Positions 6,901-14,753 of a stretch of 64,000 nt of DNA are shown here, one piece after another (the first letter of the stretch is position 1; each line of letters starts with the position of its first letter). The notes under the pieces were generated by a model, which saw only the letters and a list, made by a program, of their open reading frames with translations, did not search any database and was not told the DNA's origin. The stretch covers positions 1,446,501-1,510,500 of the forward strand of contig NZ_AP019783.1 of assembly GCF_019670005.1 (NCBI RefSeq), written 5' to 3'. The translations under genes and the position numbers were made by a program. The stretch is from Methylomagnum ishizawai (GTDB lineage: Bacteria > Pseudomonadota > Gammaproteobacteria > Methylococcales > Methylococcaceae).

Positions 6901-8538
6901 TGGCGGGATACTCAAGCAGGTGGATTTTATAAATCACACCTTAAAAATCGCCATCGAGGTCGATGGCCCGTGGCACTTCCTGCCGGTTCGCTCGCAGAAA
7001 TCGCTTATGACAGTGCAACGCCGGGACCGAATTTTGGACAGGGAAATATTGACGCGCTCTTGGCGCTTAATCCGGCTCTCGATGGAACGTTTCAAATCCA
7101 ACTCTGGCGAGCTTATCTCTCCCAGCCTCGACCACTTATTAGCGGTCGTCGCCGCTGGCGATTGGACGGGAATACGGTGCTACGGCAGCCTGTACGAGTC
7201 ACTTTCCTGGGATGGGATCAAGGTTACGATCTTGAGGTAGCCCACCCGGAACATCATTTCCTGCTGGCCTCCGGCTTGTGCTGCTCGAACTCCCATTCCG
7301 CCGCATATGCTTTAGTTTCCTACCAAACCGCCTGGCTCAAAGCCCATTATCCCGCCGCCTTCATGGCCGCGGTCCTGTCCTCCGATATGGACAAGACCGA
7401 CAAGGTCGTCGTCTTCATCGAGGAATGCCGCCAAATGCGGCTGACCCTGTTGCCGCCCGATATCAACCGCTCCGAATTCCGCTTCACCGTGCTGCCCGGC
7501 GGCGCGATCCAATACGGGCTCGGGGCCATCAAGGGCGTGGGCGAGAACGCCATCGGCGATATCCTGGAAGAGCGCCGCCGCCACGGTCCTTATCAAGACC
7601 TCTACGACTTCTGCCAGCGCATCGATCTCAGGAAGGCCAACCGCCGGGTGCTGGAAGCCTTGATCCGGGGCGGGGCGCTGGATTCGTTCGATCCGAACCG
7701 CGCCCGCCATCTGGCCGAATTGCCCGACGCCCTCAAGGCCGCCGAGCAACACGGGGCCATGGCCGATTCCGGCCAGGACGATTTGTTCGGGCTCCTGGGC
7801 GGCGGCGTGGCCGAGGCGGCGGCGAAGCCGGCCCGGCCCGTGGTCCAGGTCGAACCTTGGGGCGAGGCCGAGCGGCTCGAACACGAAAAGAACACCCTGG
7901 GCCTTTACCTCACCGGCCATCCCATCGGCCCCTACGAGGCGGATATCGTCCAGTTCGTCACCGACCGCCTGGGGCCTTTGGCCGAGAAGCACGACAGGAG
8001 TCCCGGCACCCCCAGTTGGCAACGCCAGGAAAACAAGGTCGTGGTGGCCGGGCTGGTGGTGGAACTCCGCACCAAGCAGAACAAATCCGGCAAGCGCATG
8101 GGCTTCGCCACCCTGGACGACCGCACCGGGCGGCTGGAGGTCGCGGTGTTCTCGGAGGCGTTCGAGAAATACCGCAATTATCTGGAGAAGGACAGCTTGT
8201 TGGTGGCGGTGGGCAACCTGGGGTTCGACGATTTCGCCGGGCAATTGCGGCTGAGCGCCGAGCGGCTGTTGACTATCGAGGAAGCGCGGGCCGAGTTCGC
8301 CAAGCGTCTGACCATCGCCTGGCCGGGACCGGAAGCGGCGCTGGCGGTGGACGAGTTGCGCGAATTGCTCGCGCCCCACCGCGGCGGGGCCTGCCCGGTC
8401 CTGGTCGAATACCGCAGCCGCTCGGCGCAGGGCGTGATCCAACTGGGGCAGGCGTGGCGGGTGGTGCCGGGGGCGGCATTGCTGGCCCGGCTGGAAAAGC
8501 GGATCGGGGTGGAACGGGTGAAACTGCTTTATCGATGA
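3901..8538 (+). CDS. dnaE: DNA polymerase III alpha subunit with in-frame intein
   Basis: Replicative polymerase subunit. The open frame encodes 1545 residues; removing a 371-residue intein (residues 760-1130) leaves 1174, the normal DnaE size. The N-terminal PHP domain starts with HLRLHTEYSLVDGLVDV. The Pol III catalytic aspartates are in PDFDVDF (about residues 407 and 409). The tandem HhH region contains ALGLGAIKGVGENAIGD-like sequence, and the OB-fold contains VVVAGLVVELRTKQNKSGKRMGF. The extein junction rebuilds GYGFNK/SHSAAYALVSYQ, the conserved motif of intact DnaE. About 150 bases of extein just upstream of the intein use many A/T-ending codons (23 of 40 codons from 6061, against 4 of 20 from 5881), unlike the rest of the gene. 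As dnaE is essential, splicing is presumably active. Confidence 0.97.
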   Translation: MADQLPEPRFIHLRLHTEYSLVDGLVDVKPLVKRCAKLGMPAVAVTDQMNLFALVKFYKAAQGGGLKPIAGADLLIHNESDPATPYLMPLFVQNEQGYRTLTELISRGYRENQHQGVPQVMAAWLADKNTGLIALSGARQGQIGRALLSGNRDEAKRILEHWQAVFGDRFYLEVQRTGRPGEEDYIEGTLALAIECDAPVVATNDVRFLDASDFEAHEARVCINQGRVLDDPRRPRDYTDQQYLKSPEEMAALFADLPEALENTVEIAKRCNIRMTLGKNFLPQFPVPEGMTPAEFFAEESRKGLRERLAVRPPTGKGTLAQRTQAYEERLELEIGVINQMDFPGYFLIVADFIQWAKQNGIPVGPGRGSGAGSLVAYSLKITDLDPIEFELLFERFLNPERVSMPDFDVDFCMDRRDEVIAYVAEKYGRDRVSQIITYGSMAAKAVVRDVGRVLGHPYGFVDRIAKLIPFELGMTLEKALQDSEDLKKLYDADEEVKALIDLAKSLEGLTRNAGKHAGGVVIAPSQLIDFSPLYCEQGGDNLVTQFDKDDVEAVGLVKFDFLGLRTLTIIDWALETINQQRAAQKLPPVDIAQIPLDDPDTYKLLKSCQTTAVFQLESRGMKDLIRRLLPDNFDDIVALVALFRPGPLQSGMVDDYINVKHGKQKAEYPHPILEPILQPTNGVILYQEQVMRIAQDMSGYTLGGADLLRRAMGKKKPEEMAKQRDIFVEGAEKNGVDKDVANFIFDLVDKFSGYGFNKTVSSDTKIFTTAGIKRIEDCQPGDEVIAPNPDGSFSRTQVLARHDHGFVPLWEVVFDDGTRECCTLDHKWLTRHGQLPLWAILQMGEQVWGNPAYKAGYPRPSETLSTMFEHDPYRADRRQGQDDVLRNHRADLGQIQRAFPELSEMPGIAPGNPGEYLQESKAYRSDAEKIFGECQENRVAPGDTRRTGIPAQTMAGGSSRTVRCNPGQGPRLAQAFQNGELAGTAVDAPWVYQEYPLGLWRDTQAGGFYKSHLKNRHRGRWPVALPAGSLAEIAYDSATPGPNFGQGNIDALLALNPALDGTFQIQLWRAYLSQPRPLISGRRRWRLDGNTVLRQPVRVTFLGWDQGYDLEVAHPEHHFLLASGLCCSNSHSAAYALVSYQTAWLKAHYPAAFMAAVLSSDMDKTDKVVVFIEECRQMRLTLLPPDINRSEFRFTVLPGGAIQYGLGAIKGVGENAIGDILEERRRHGPYQDLYDFCQRIDLRKANRRVLEALIRGGALDSFDPNRARHLAELPDALKAAEQHGAMADSGQDDLFGLLGGGVAEAAAKPARPVVQVEPWGEAERLEHEKNTLGLYLTGHPIGPYEADIVQFVTDRLGPLAEKHDRSPGTPSWQRQENKVVVAGLVVELRTKQNKSGKRMGFATLDDRTGRLEVAVFSEAFEKYRNYLEKDSLLVAVGNLGFDDFAGQLRLSAERLLTIEEARAEFAKRLTIAWPGPEAALAVDELRELLAPHRGGACPVLVEYRSRSAQGVIQLGQAWRVVPGAALLARLEKRIGVERVKLLYR
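6178..7290 (+). mobile_element. Intein in DnaE, inserted at FNK/SHS
   Basis: Self-splicing protein element of 371 residues in the dnaE frame. Block A is TVSSDTKIFTTAG, followed by IEDCQPGDEVIAPN. Block B is DDGTRECCTLDHKWLT, with the TxxH pair at DnaE residues 824 and 827. Block F is GYDLEVAHPEHHFLLASG. Block G ends CCSN with +1 Ser of the extein. The first residue is Thr rather than Cys, and the penultimate residue is Ser rather than His; both are uncommon. The terminal Asn, TxxH and block-F Asp are present, so class 1 splicing is plausible. The site is three residues downstream of that used by the cyanobacterial split DnaE intein. Between blocks B and F the dnaE frame has no recognisable domain, because the nuclease is in another frame. 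Confidence 0.9.
6347..7240 (+). CDS. Out-of-frame Vsr-like (EDxHD) homing endonuclease nested in the dnaE intein
   Basis: This frame lies +1 relative to dnaE and ends in TAG within block F. It encodes 297 residues from the ATG at 6347, which is preceded by GGGAGGTGG (6332-6340), a good ribosome-binding site. An in-frame ATG at 6314 and a later one at 6512 are alternatives; the first 30 or so residues overlap intein block B and may not be functional. CPQC (residues 50-53) and CPRC (88-91) suggest a zinc-binding module. A basic helical stretch follows. The nuclease core has E165 (KMENWL), D193 (KQVDF), E204 and D206 (IAIEVDG), H210 (PWHF) and D227 (RRDRILD). This is the pattern of Vsr/DUF559-like nucleases and of EDxHD homing endonucleases. 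It would cut intein-less dnaE. Independent initiation and frameshifting are both possible expression routes. Confidence 0.8.
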   Translation: MTAPANVVPSTINGLPDTDSSRSGPSSKWVSKCGETQPTKRAIHAHQKHCPQCLSMIHTGPTAGKDRTMYCGIIVRTWAKFREHFQSCPRCQELRREIRVNTCKNLKHTEAMRKKYSENAKKTASRPEIQEERASRLKQWREDHPEQFDAIRAKAHASPKLSKMENWLAPRLMPHGFIRNTRLDCGGILKQVDFINHTLKIAIEVDGPWHFLPVRSQKSLMTVQRRDRILDREILTRSWRLIRLSMERFKSNSGELISPSLDHLLAVVAAGDWTGIRCYGSLYESLSWDGIKVTILR

Positions 8539-8558
8539 GCGCCCCGTCCTTGGGGCGC
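8539..8558. terminator. GC-rich hairpin between convergent dnaE and FG-GAP gene
   Basis: Perfect 7-bp stem GCGCCCC/GGGGCGC with a six-base loop, starting at the base after the dnaE stop and lying between two convergent genes. It has no clear U-tract, so termination is suggested by position rather than by a full intrinsic-terminator signature. Confidence 0.4.
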
Positions 8559-8571
8559 GTCGGAGCGCGGT

Positions 8572-10788
8572 TCAGGGCCGGGACTGGTTGAGCAGCACCG
8601 ACACCGTGTCGGCGAAGGGATTGGCCGTGATGGCCTCGGGCTTGCCGTCGCCGTCGAGGTCGCCCAGCGCCAGGTCGCCCGGCACATAGCCGGTCTTGAA
8701 ATCCCGCTTGGGCTGGAAGCCGCCGTCGCCGTTGCCGGCCAGGACCGAGACGGTGCGGTCGCAGAAGTTGGCGGTGGCGAGGTCGGGTTTGCCGTCGGCA
8801 TCGAGGTCGGCGACCTTGACCCCGGTCGGGCACCAGCCCGTGTGGTATTGCACCGGGGGCTGGAAATTGCCGGTGCCGTCGCCGAGCATGACCAGGACGA
8901 AGCTGGTGGTGGGGGCGAGGCTTTCCGAATAATCCATGGCGATATCGGGCTTGCCATCGCCGTTCAGGTCGGCCACCGCGACCGAGGTGCAAGCGCCGCA
9001 ATAGGGGTAGAACTCCTTGATCTTACCGAAGGCTCCGCTGCCCAGGCCGGTCATCATCCAACCGGGACCGACGATATCGGGTTTGCCATCGAGATTCAGG
9101 TCGGCCACGGTGATCCTGCCGTCGTTGCCGGGCGCGGCGATATCCGGCAACGCTTGGAAGCTGCCATCGCCCTGGCCCAGTAGCAGCGCCAAGCTGTAGT
9201 AACCGTTGACGGCGAGGTCGATCTTGCCGTCGCCATTGAGGTCCGCCGCCGCGAGGGACAAAGCGCTGCGCAAGGCTTCGCCGCCCGGCGCGTAGTCCTT
9301 GCGGGGTTTGAAATTCCCATTGCCCTTGCCCAACAGCACGGACACGCTGCCGTTCCCCCCTTGGTTGGCGGTGGCGAGGTCGGTCTTGCCGTCGCCGTTG
9401 AAATCCCCCGCCGCGATCCCGACCGGGGTGGGGCCGGTGGCGGAATCCATTTTCCCCCGCAGCTTGCCATCGCCCTTGCCGAGCAGTACCGAGATGCTGT
9501 CGCTGCCCAGGTTGGCGGTGACCACGTCCAGGTGGCCGTCGCCATCGATGTCGGCCAGGAGTTCGCTGCTCACGCCAAAGTTATTGGCGCTGGGTCCGCT
9601 GCTGACGGGGTAGACGCCCTTGGCGAGCTGGGGCTTGAAACCGCCGTCGCCCCGGCCGACCAGGATCGACAGGTTGTCGTAGATCCAGTTGGGGGTGGCG
9701 AGGTCGGTTTTGCCGTCGCCGTCCAGGTCGGCGGCCAGTATCGAATAATGGCCGTTGTAGTCGTTGTTGTAGCCGTCGTCCACGTTGTAGCGGGTCGGCT
9801 GGCTTTGGAAGTGGCCGTCTTGGTTGAGCAGGACCGCCAGGGTGTTGCCATTGCCCGCGACGGCGAGGTCCGGGCGGCCATCGCCGTTGAGGTCGTCGGC
9901 GGCCAAAACGTCGCCGCGCAGCGGATAGCCCGTCTTGGCCTGGAAGCCGCCATCCCCCTTGCCCGGCAGGATCGACAGCCCGTTGTCGGTATTGCCGACC
10001 GTGGCGAGGTCGATGTTGCCATCGCCGTCGAAATCCGCCGCCGCGACCGACCAGGGGAGCGCGGCCGGGTAGTGTTTCACCGCTTGGAAGCGGCTATCGC
10101 CCCGGCCCAGCAGCACCGAAACCCGGTCCTGGCTCCAGTCGGCCAGGGCCAAATCCACGGAGCCGTCCTTGTTCAAGTCGGCGGCGACCACCGAACCGAC
10201 CTGCCCGCCTTGGAAGAGGCTGCGCTTGAACTTGAAGCTGCCGTCGCCCTGGCCCAGCAAAATCGCCACGCTCGCGCCGGTCGTGGGGTTGGTGGGCAGG
10301 GCGAGGTCCGGGCGGCCATCGCCGTTGAGGTCGGCGACCGCCAGGGCGAAGGCGCGTTCGCCGCCGGCCTGGGTTTTCGCGGGCAGGAAGCTGCCGTCGC
10401 CCTGGCCGAGCAGGACCGAGACGGTGTTGTCGTCGTAGTTGACGCTGATCAAATCCTGGATTTTGTCGCCGTTGCAATCGACCGCCCGCAACCCGGTCGG
10501 GCCTTTGCCGGTGGCGTAATCCCGTTTGGCCTTGAAGCCGCCGCCGGGTTTGCCCAGTAGCACCGAGACGCTATGGCCGTATTGGTTGGTGGTGGCGAGG
10601 TCCAGGGTGCCGTCGCCGTTGAGGTCGGCGGCGACGGAGCCGTAGGGACCCAGACCCGTGGGGTTCGGGAAGGCGATCCCGGTGAAGCGCGGTTCGGCCT
10701 GGGCCGGGGCGGCGAGGGCGAGGCACAAGCCGAGCAGGGAGGCGGACCGGGACAGCGGGACGCCGGGCAGTCGGGAGGTTGGGGACAT
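8572..10788 (-). CDS. Exported FG-GAP/VCBS-repeat beta-propeller protein
   Basis: A 738-residue protein. It opens with a signal peptide (SRSASLLGLCLALAAPAQA, cleavage after AQA) and then consists almost entirely of about 14 repeats. The consensus is VAAADLNGDGKPDLATAN...VSVLLGKGDGSF, spaced roughly 45-55 residues apart. The DxDxDG-type loops in each repeat are calcium-binding, as in integrin FG-GAP blades. Fourteen blades would be enough for two seven-bladed propellers. No catalytic domain, anchor or sorting signal is visible at the C-terminus, which ends in the last repeat (TVSVLLNQSRP). It probably acts as a secreted or surface adhesion or ligand-binding protein; the ligand cannot be told. 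It is transcribed toward dnaE and stands alone. Confidence 0.85.
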   Translation of the reverse strand: MSPTSRLPGVPLSRSASLLGLCLALAAPAQAEPRFTGIAFPNPTGLGPYGSVAADLNGDGTLDLATTNQYGHSVSVLLGKPGGGFKAKRDYATGKGPTGLRAVDCNGDKIQDLISVNYDDNTVSVLLGQGDGSFLPAKTQAGGERAFALAVADLNGDGRPDLALPTNPTTGASVAILLGQGDGSFKFKRSLFQGGQVGSVVAADLNKDGSVDLALADWSQDRVSVLLGRGDSRFQAVKHYPAALPWSVAAADFDGDGNIDLATVGNTDNGLSILPGKGDGGFQAKTGYPLRGDVLAADDLNGDGRPDLAVAGNGNTLAVLLNQDGHFQSQPTRYNVDDGYNNDYNGHYSILAADLDGDGKTDLATPNWIYDNLSILVGRGDGGFKPQLAKGVYPVSSGPSANNFGVSSELLADIDGDGHLDVVTANLGSDSISVLLGKGDGKLRGKMDSATGPTPVGIAAGDFNGDGKTDLATANQGGNGSVSVLLGKGNGNFKPRKDYAPGGEALRSALSLAAADLNGDGKIDLAVNGYYSLALLLGQGDGSFQALPDIAAPGNDGRITVADLNLDGKPDIVGPGWMMTGLGSGAFGKIKEFYPYCGACTSVAVADLNGDGKPDIAMDYSESLAPTTSFVLVMLGDGTGNFQPPVQYHTGWCPTGVKVADLDADGKPDLATANFCDRTVSVLAGNGDGGFQPKRDFKTGYVPGDLALGDLDGDGKPEAITANPFADTVSVLLNQSRP

Positions 10789-11565
10789 TGTGGACTCCTG
10801 GGGTGGAGGGTGGGGCGGGAGGCTTTTCCAGCGCCGGGGGGGCCGGGGCGGACATGGCTGGGAAGTGTATCAGCCGGGGACGGGTGGCCCTAATTTCGAG
10901 GGACAGCATCGACCGGCCTTGGGACGGGTCCGGGCCGGTATCGTGCGGCGGCGAATCCACCCACCTCCTTGCGCCGCGTGCGGGCCGCGCTGGGCTGTCC
11001 CCAAGCGGGGTTCGGAACCGGCTGCACTAGCCCCGTCCCCACAGCCCGCGCCAGATCCGCCGCAGCCGACCCCGGCCTTGCGGCGATGGGGATTCCAGGG
11101 CGGCGATTTGTTGCCGGACCCAGGCCAAATCTTGCCGCCATTCGGCGTAATCCGGGGCTTTGGCGACCAGGGGTTCGATGAGGGCGAGGGCGGCGTGATG
11201 CTCGGCCAGGGCTGCGGCGGGCTTTTGCATCTTTTGCGGCACCGAACCCAGCCTGCTGCGGCTTACGAAAAAGTCGCGCTGCCATCCCGCGTGGGGCGTT
11301 ATGGCAAGCTTCGGCGCGTTGCCAACCGAGGGTCCCGCCGGATTCCGGCCCCTATCCTATCCCGCCGATACCCCCCTGGGGCCGAGCCGCGCCGCCATGT
11401 ACAACCCTGGCCCGGATGATATATCGCTTGCCTCTGATAAGTTTACGTTGTACGGTAATCGCCGATGCTTAGGTATAAACGCCCAGGAAATAACCGGGCC
11501 GGGGGCCGCGGGTAAACAGGGAAAAGTAGGCCCGGCGGGAGGTTTTTAAACATAGAGGCACGACC
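10789..11565. other. 777-base gap with no intact gene
   Basis: The first part is GC-rich upstream sequence of the FG-GAP gene. The middle contains a short minus-strand TPR-like remnant (11027-11242). The last ~150 bases, before the DUF3604 gene, are richer in A/T (for example around 11415-11470) and probably hold that operon's promoter. I could not fix a convincing -35/-10 pair there. Confidence 0.6.
11027..11242 (-). pseudogene. TPR-protein C-terminal remnant
   Basis: A 71-codon frame whose core, AALAEHHAALALIEPLVAKAPDYAEWRQDLAWV, resembles the final repeat of tetratricopeptide-type proteins. Such proteins often end with a repeated al..ie.Lva..pdyaewrqDLa pattern. No signal peptide, upstream repeats or other domain precede it, and no good ribosome-binding site was found. 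It is best read as the tail of a decayed gene. It could also be a chance resemblance. Confidence 0.35.
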
Positions 11566-13797
11566 ATGAAAAAAACGTATATCTTGTTGACGGGGTTGCT
11601 GATCGCCGACTACGCCATGGCGAAACCCAAGCCGCCATTCGAAGTGACCGAGCCCGAAGCCACCCGCCCACGGTGCGCCAATTACGATGTCAACCGGAAA
11701 CCCTATTTCGGCGAAACCCATTTGCATACCGGATTATCCTTCGATGCCAGCACCCGTTTCGTCAATACCCGGCCCAACCAAGCCTATGATTTCGCCAAGG
11801 CCAAAGGGTCCTTGACCTTGCCCGATGCCAACGGCGCCCAAACCGTGAACGTGGTCATCGACCGGGCTTTGGATTGGGGGGCGGTCACCGATCATTCCGA
11901 GTTTTTCGGCGAAATGGGCGTCTGCAAGGACTATATCAATAGCAAACCCGAGGCCAGATATTCGCTCGAATGCCAGTTGCTCAACGGCGATAACTGGACC
12001 TACGCGGCGATACCCAACAACGATACCCAGTATGAGTTTTCCGGCTTGGGTTTCCAGATGCTGGTATCCCAAGGCTTGGGACCGGCTTCCTTCAACAAGC
12101 ATTTGCCGGTTTGTACCAGCAGCGCCGATAACCGGGAACAATGCGATGCCGCCGAGGCGGCGGTGTGGGGGGAAATACGCCAAGCCGCCGAAGATGCCTA
12201 TGACCGCACGCCCAATTGCACCTTTACTTCCTTCAATGCCTACGAAGTGACCTCGACCCCTTCGGGTACCACTTGGCATCGCAATGTGATTTTCCGCAAT
12301 GATAGGGTGGTCGCGAAACCCATCACCGCCATCGATATGGCGGTCGAACCCAACCCCGATGTGCAAAAAGCGCCCGCCATTTTCTGGACGTTCGATAGTA
12401 ATGGTAATTCCGTACCTCCCAAACCGGAAAACCTTTGGAATGGTTTGGATTGGTCTTGCCTGCAAGGCCACGATACCACGCCCGGTACGGCGACCCGTTG
12501 CGATGTATTGACCATCCCCCACAACACCAATATCGGGGGTGGCGTGAAAGCCCCGAATGGATCGTTCCTGATTCCGCCCTCGTTTTATCCGCCGGGTAAT
12601 GCGGCGCTGGCCGAGCAACGCGCGAATTGGGAACCCTTGGTGGAAATATTCCAGGTCAAGGGCAGCAGCGAATGCCGCTTCGATCCCCGCGCCCAAGCGG
12701 GTGTGCTGACGACCGATGAGTTTTGTAATTTTGAATTATTGGATGGGCTGGGGGCGCCCAGCGCCGGCGTGAACGGGAATACCGCGCCATCGCCCAGCGA
12801 TTTCAGCCCCAATGCCTTCGTGCGCAATGTCTGGAAGGATGGCTTGAGCCTCGCCGATAATTATAAGGATGCCGCCCATCCCAAAGGCATCAATCCGTTC
12901 AAAATGGGGGTGGTTTCCGGTTCGGACGCCCATACCGGCGTATTGGGTTGGCACCCAGAAAATAGGACTTGGCCGGGACACGCGGGTTATGACGATGCCA
13001 TTCCGACCCGCTCCGGTTCGGCGACGGAAAATAATACCGGCGGCTATACCGTCGCCTGGGCAGAGGAAAACTCCCGCGATGCTATTTTTGCCGCCATGAA
13101 AAGAAAGGAAACCTATGGCACCAGTGGCACGCGGCCCATCGTGCGGTTTTTCGCGGGCTGGGATGCCAATATGCCTAGCGACCTGTGCGCGAAGAATTTC
13201 GTGCCATACGCCTATCAAAATGGCGTGCCCATGGGCGGGGAATTGGACGCTTTGCCGAAACCCACCAACGCCAAGAAGCCCAGGTTTATCGTCGCGGCCT
13301 GGAAGGACGATATGATTAATACCCCTTTGCAGCAAATCCAGATCATCAAGGGTTGGGTGGATCCCGCCACCCAGCAAACCTACGAGGAAGTCGTCCATGT
13401 CGCGGGCGACGACGCGGCCGCAGGCGATGCCCCCGGTGGGGTCGATACCCAATGCCATAAGCTCGCGACCGGGTATGATCAACTCTGCAAGGTCTGGACG
13501 GATAAGAATTTCAACCCCAAGCAACGCGCATTTTATTATGCGCGGGTTTTGGAAACCCCGGTTTGCCGCTGGAGTACGGATATGTGCCAAGCCAATTATG
13601 GTTTGAACCCGTTGAAACCGGCCCAATGTAAAAACACCTTGAATCAACTACGCGCATCCGATAACCCGGAAGATCGGCAGAAAGCAGTCAATGGCGCGGC
13701 TTGCTGTAATAACGAAACCAGCAAATTCAATATTGTGCAGCCGGTTATTCAGGAACGAGCATGGACTTCCCCGATATGGTACGAACCCGCGCAATAA
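11566..13797 (+). CDS. Exported DUF3604 protein
   Basis: A 743-residue protein of the DUF3604 family, which has PHP-like metal-binding motifs but no established reaction. The signal peptide is KKTYILLTGLLIADYAMA. Conserved metal-ligand-like motifs follow: YFGETHLHTGLSFDA (residues ~46-60), DWGAVTDHSEFFGE (~104-117), IPHNTNIGGG and VVSGSDAHTGVLGWH. The protein is rich in cysteines (for example CRWSTDMC and ACCNN near the C-terminus), fitting an oxidising periplasm. The start has GAGG 7 bases upstream. Its 3' end overlaps the next gene by 37 bases, and that gene is in turn coupled to a HupE gene. The three are probably one operon exporting and maturing this protein, which is inference from context. 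Confidence 0.9.
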   Translation: MKKTYILLTGLLIADYAMAKPKPPFEVTEPEATRPRCANYDVNRKPYFGETHLHTGLSFDASTRFVNTRPNQAYDFAKAKGSLTLPDANGAQTVNVVIDRALDWGAVTDHSEFFGEMGVCKDYINSKPEARYSLECQLLNGDNWTYAAIPNNDTQYEFSGLGFQMLVSQGLGPASFNKHLPVCTSSADNREQCDAAEAAVWGEIRQAAEDAYDRTPNCTFTSFNAYEVTSTPSGTTWHRNVIFRNDRVVAKPITAIDMAVEPNPDVQKAPAIFWTFDSNGNSVPPKPENLWNGLDWSCLQGHDTTPGTATRCDVLTIPHNTNIGGGVKAPNGSFLIPPSFYPPGNAALAEQRANWEPLVEIFQVKGSSECRFDPRAQAGVLTTDEFCNFELLDGLGAPSAGVNGNTAPSPSDFSPNAFVRNVWKDGLSLADNYKDAAHPKGINPFKMGVVSGSDAHTGVLGWHPENRTWPGHAGYDDAIPTRSGSATENNTGGYTVAWAEENSRDAIFAAMKRKETYGTSGTRPIVRFFAGWDANMPSDLCAKNFVPYAYQNGVPMGGELDALPKPTNAKKPRFIVAAWKDDMINTPLQQIQIIKGWVDPATQQTYEEVVHVAGDDAAAGDAPGGVDTQCHKLATGYDQLCKVWTDKNFNPKQRAFYYARVLETPVCRWSTDMCQANYGLNPLKPAQCKNTLNQLRASDNPEDRQKAVNGAACCNNETSKFNIVQPVIQERAWTSPIWYEPAQ

Positions 13798-14753
13798 TCG
13801 TGGAGGCGCTGCGTAAACCCGCCCTGCACTTTTTAATACTAGGTACATTCCTTTATGGCGGGGAGGCTTATTATAAAACACGGGCTTATCCAAGCCCTGG
13901 ATCGCCGAAACAAGTCGTTATTCCCCATTATGAGATAGAAAAAGCGCGACAAGAGTTTTTCGCGGTCAATAACCGCCTGCCTGATGCGCGGGAACAAGAG
14001 GCGATGAATAGCGCCTTGGTGGATAACGAGGTGCTTTATCAATATGCCTTGTATCTGGGGTTGAATAGCCAGCCTGTCGTACAAAGACGGCTGGCCCAGA
14101 TCGCGGCGTTTGTCGAGGAAAACCCGGACGAGGCCAAGTCCATGGAGACCTTGGCCTCGCAGGCGCAGCGGATCGGCTTGCAGGAAGGGGATTTGGTGGT
14201 CCGCAGGATGATGATCGACGGTGCCCGCCGTCTCATCCGCGCCGGGATTTTGGCACGGTTGCCGGATGATGAGTTATTACAGGCGTATTTGAAGGAGAAT
14301 CCAGGCCAGTTCCAGCGGCCTGGAAAAACCCGCTTGATTCAACTCACTTTCAACGCTTTCGTGCATGGTAAGGATGCCGAGGCCAAAGCCAACGAGGTTT
14401 TGTCGAAGATTAGGAAAAACGCTTTGTCGCCCGAGCAGGCGGTGCGACTGGGCGATGATTTTTGGATCGATTCTTCCATACCCTTGGCCACGGACCAGGA
14501 ATTGATGCGGGATTTCGACCAAGGTTTTGTCATGGCTATCAAGGCCATCCCGCTGAATCTCTGGTCCGGCCCGGTGAAATCGCGTTATGGGCAACATTTG
14601 GTTTTGATCCAAGAGCGTACCAGCCCTTATGTTCCCGCTTTGGACGAGATACGCAAGGAAGTCAAACAACGCTTATTGCAAAAATTGGCGGATGAATGGT
14701 TGGCTTTGCGATTACAGCAATTGAAGCAGGAATTCCAGGTGAGGGTGCAATGA
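13761..14753 (+). CDS. Membrane-anchored PpiC-type peptidyl-prolyl isomerase
   Basis: A 330-residue protein with an N-terminal membrane anchor (LHFLILGTFLYGGEAYYKT). A SurA/PrsA-like helical chaperone region follows (EIEKARQEFFAVNNRLPDAREQEAMNSALVDNEVLYQYAL). It ends with a parvulin-like domain (~residues 175-300: DDELLQAYLKENPGQF, FDQGFVMAIKAIPLNLWSGPVKSRYGQHLVLIQER). The start at 13761 is supported by AGGA six bases upstream, so the gene begins inside the DUF3604 coding sequence; 13776 is a second in-frame ATG. It is probably a periplasmic foldase dedicated to the preceding secreted protein. Its stop overlaps the HupE start (ATGA). Confidence 0.88.
   Translation: MDFPDMVRTRAIIVEALRKPALHFLILGTFLYGGEAYYKTRAYPSPGSPKQVVIPHYEIEKARQEFFAVNNRLPDAREQEAMNSALVDNEVLYQYALYLGLNSQPVVQRRLAQIAAFVEENPDEAKSMETLASQAQRIGLQEGDLVVRRMMIDGARRLIRAGILARLPDDELLQAYLKENPGQFQRPGKTRLIQLTFNAFVHGKDAEAKANEVLSKIRKNALSPEQAVRLGDDFWIDSSIPLATDQELMRDFDQGFVMAIKAIPLNLWSGPVKSRYGQHLVLIQERTSPYVPALDEIRKEVKQRLLQKLADEWLALRLQQLKQEFQVRVQ

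Noticed and set aside
6178-7290. Class 3 intein (WCT signature), suggested by Trp at block B position 12 and a non-Cys first residue
   Set aside because: The block F position that should be Cys is Asp (GYDLEV), and the block G position that should be Thr is Cys, so the signature is incomplete; class 1 with Thr1 fits better.
12736-13647. 303-codon minus-strand frame inside the DUF3604 gene
   Set aside because: Antisense shadow of a clearly coding gene with signal peptide and conserved motifs.
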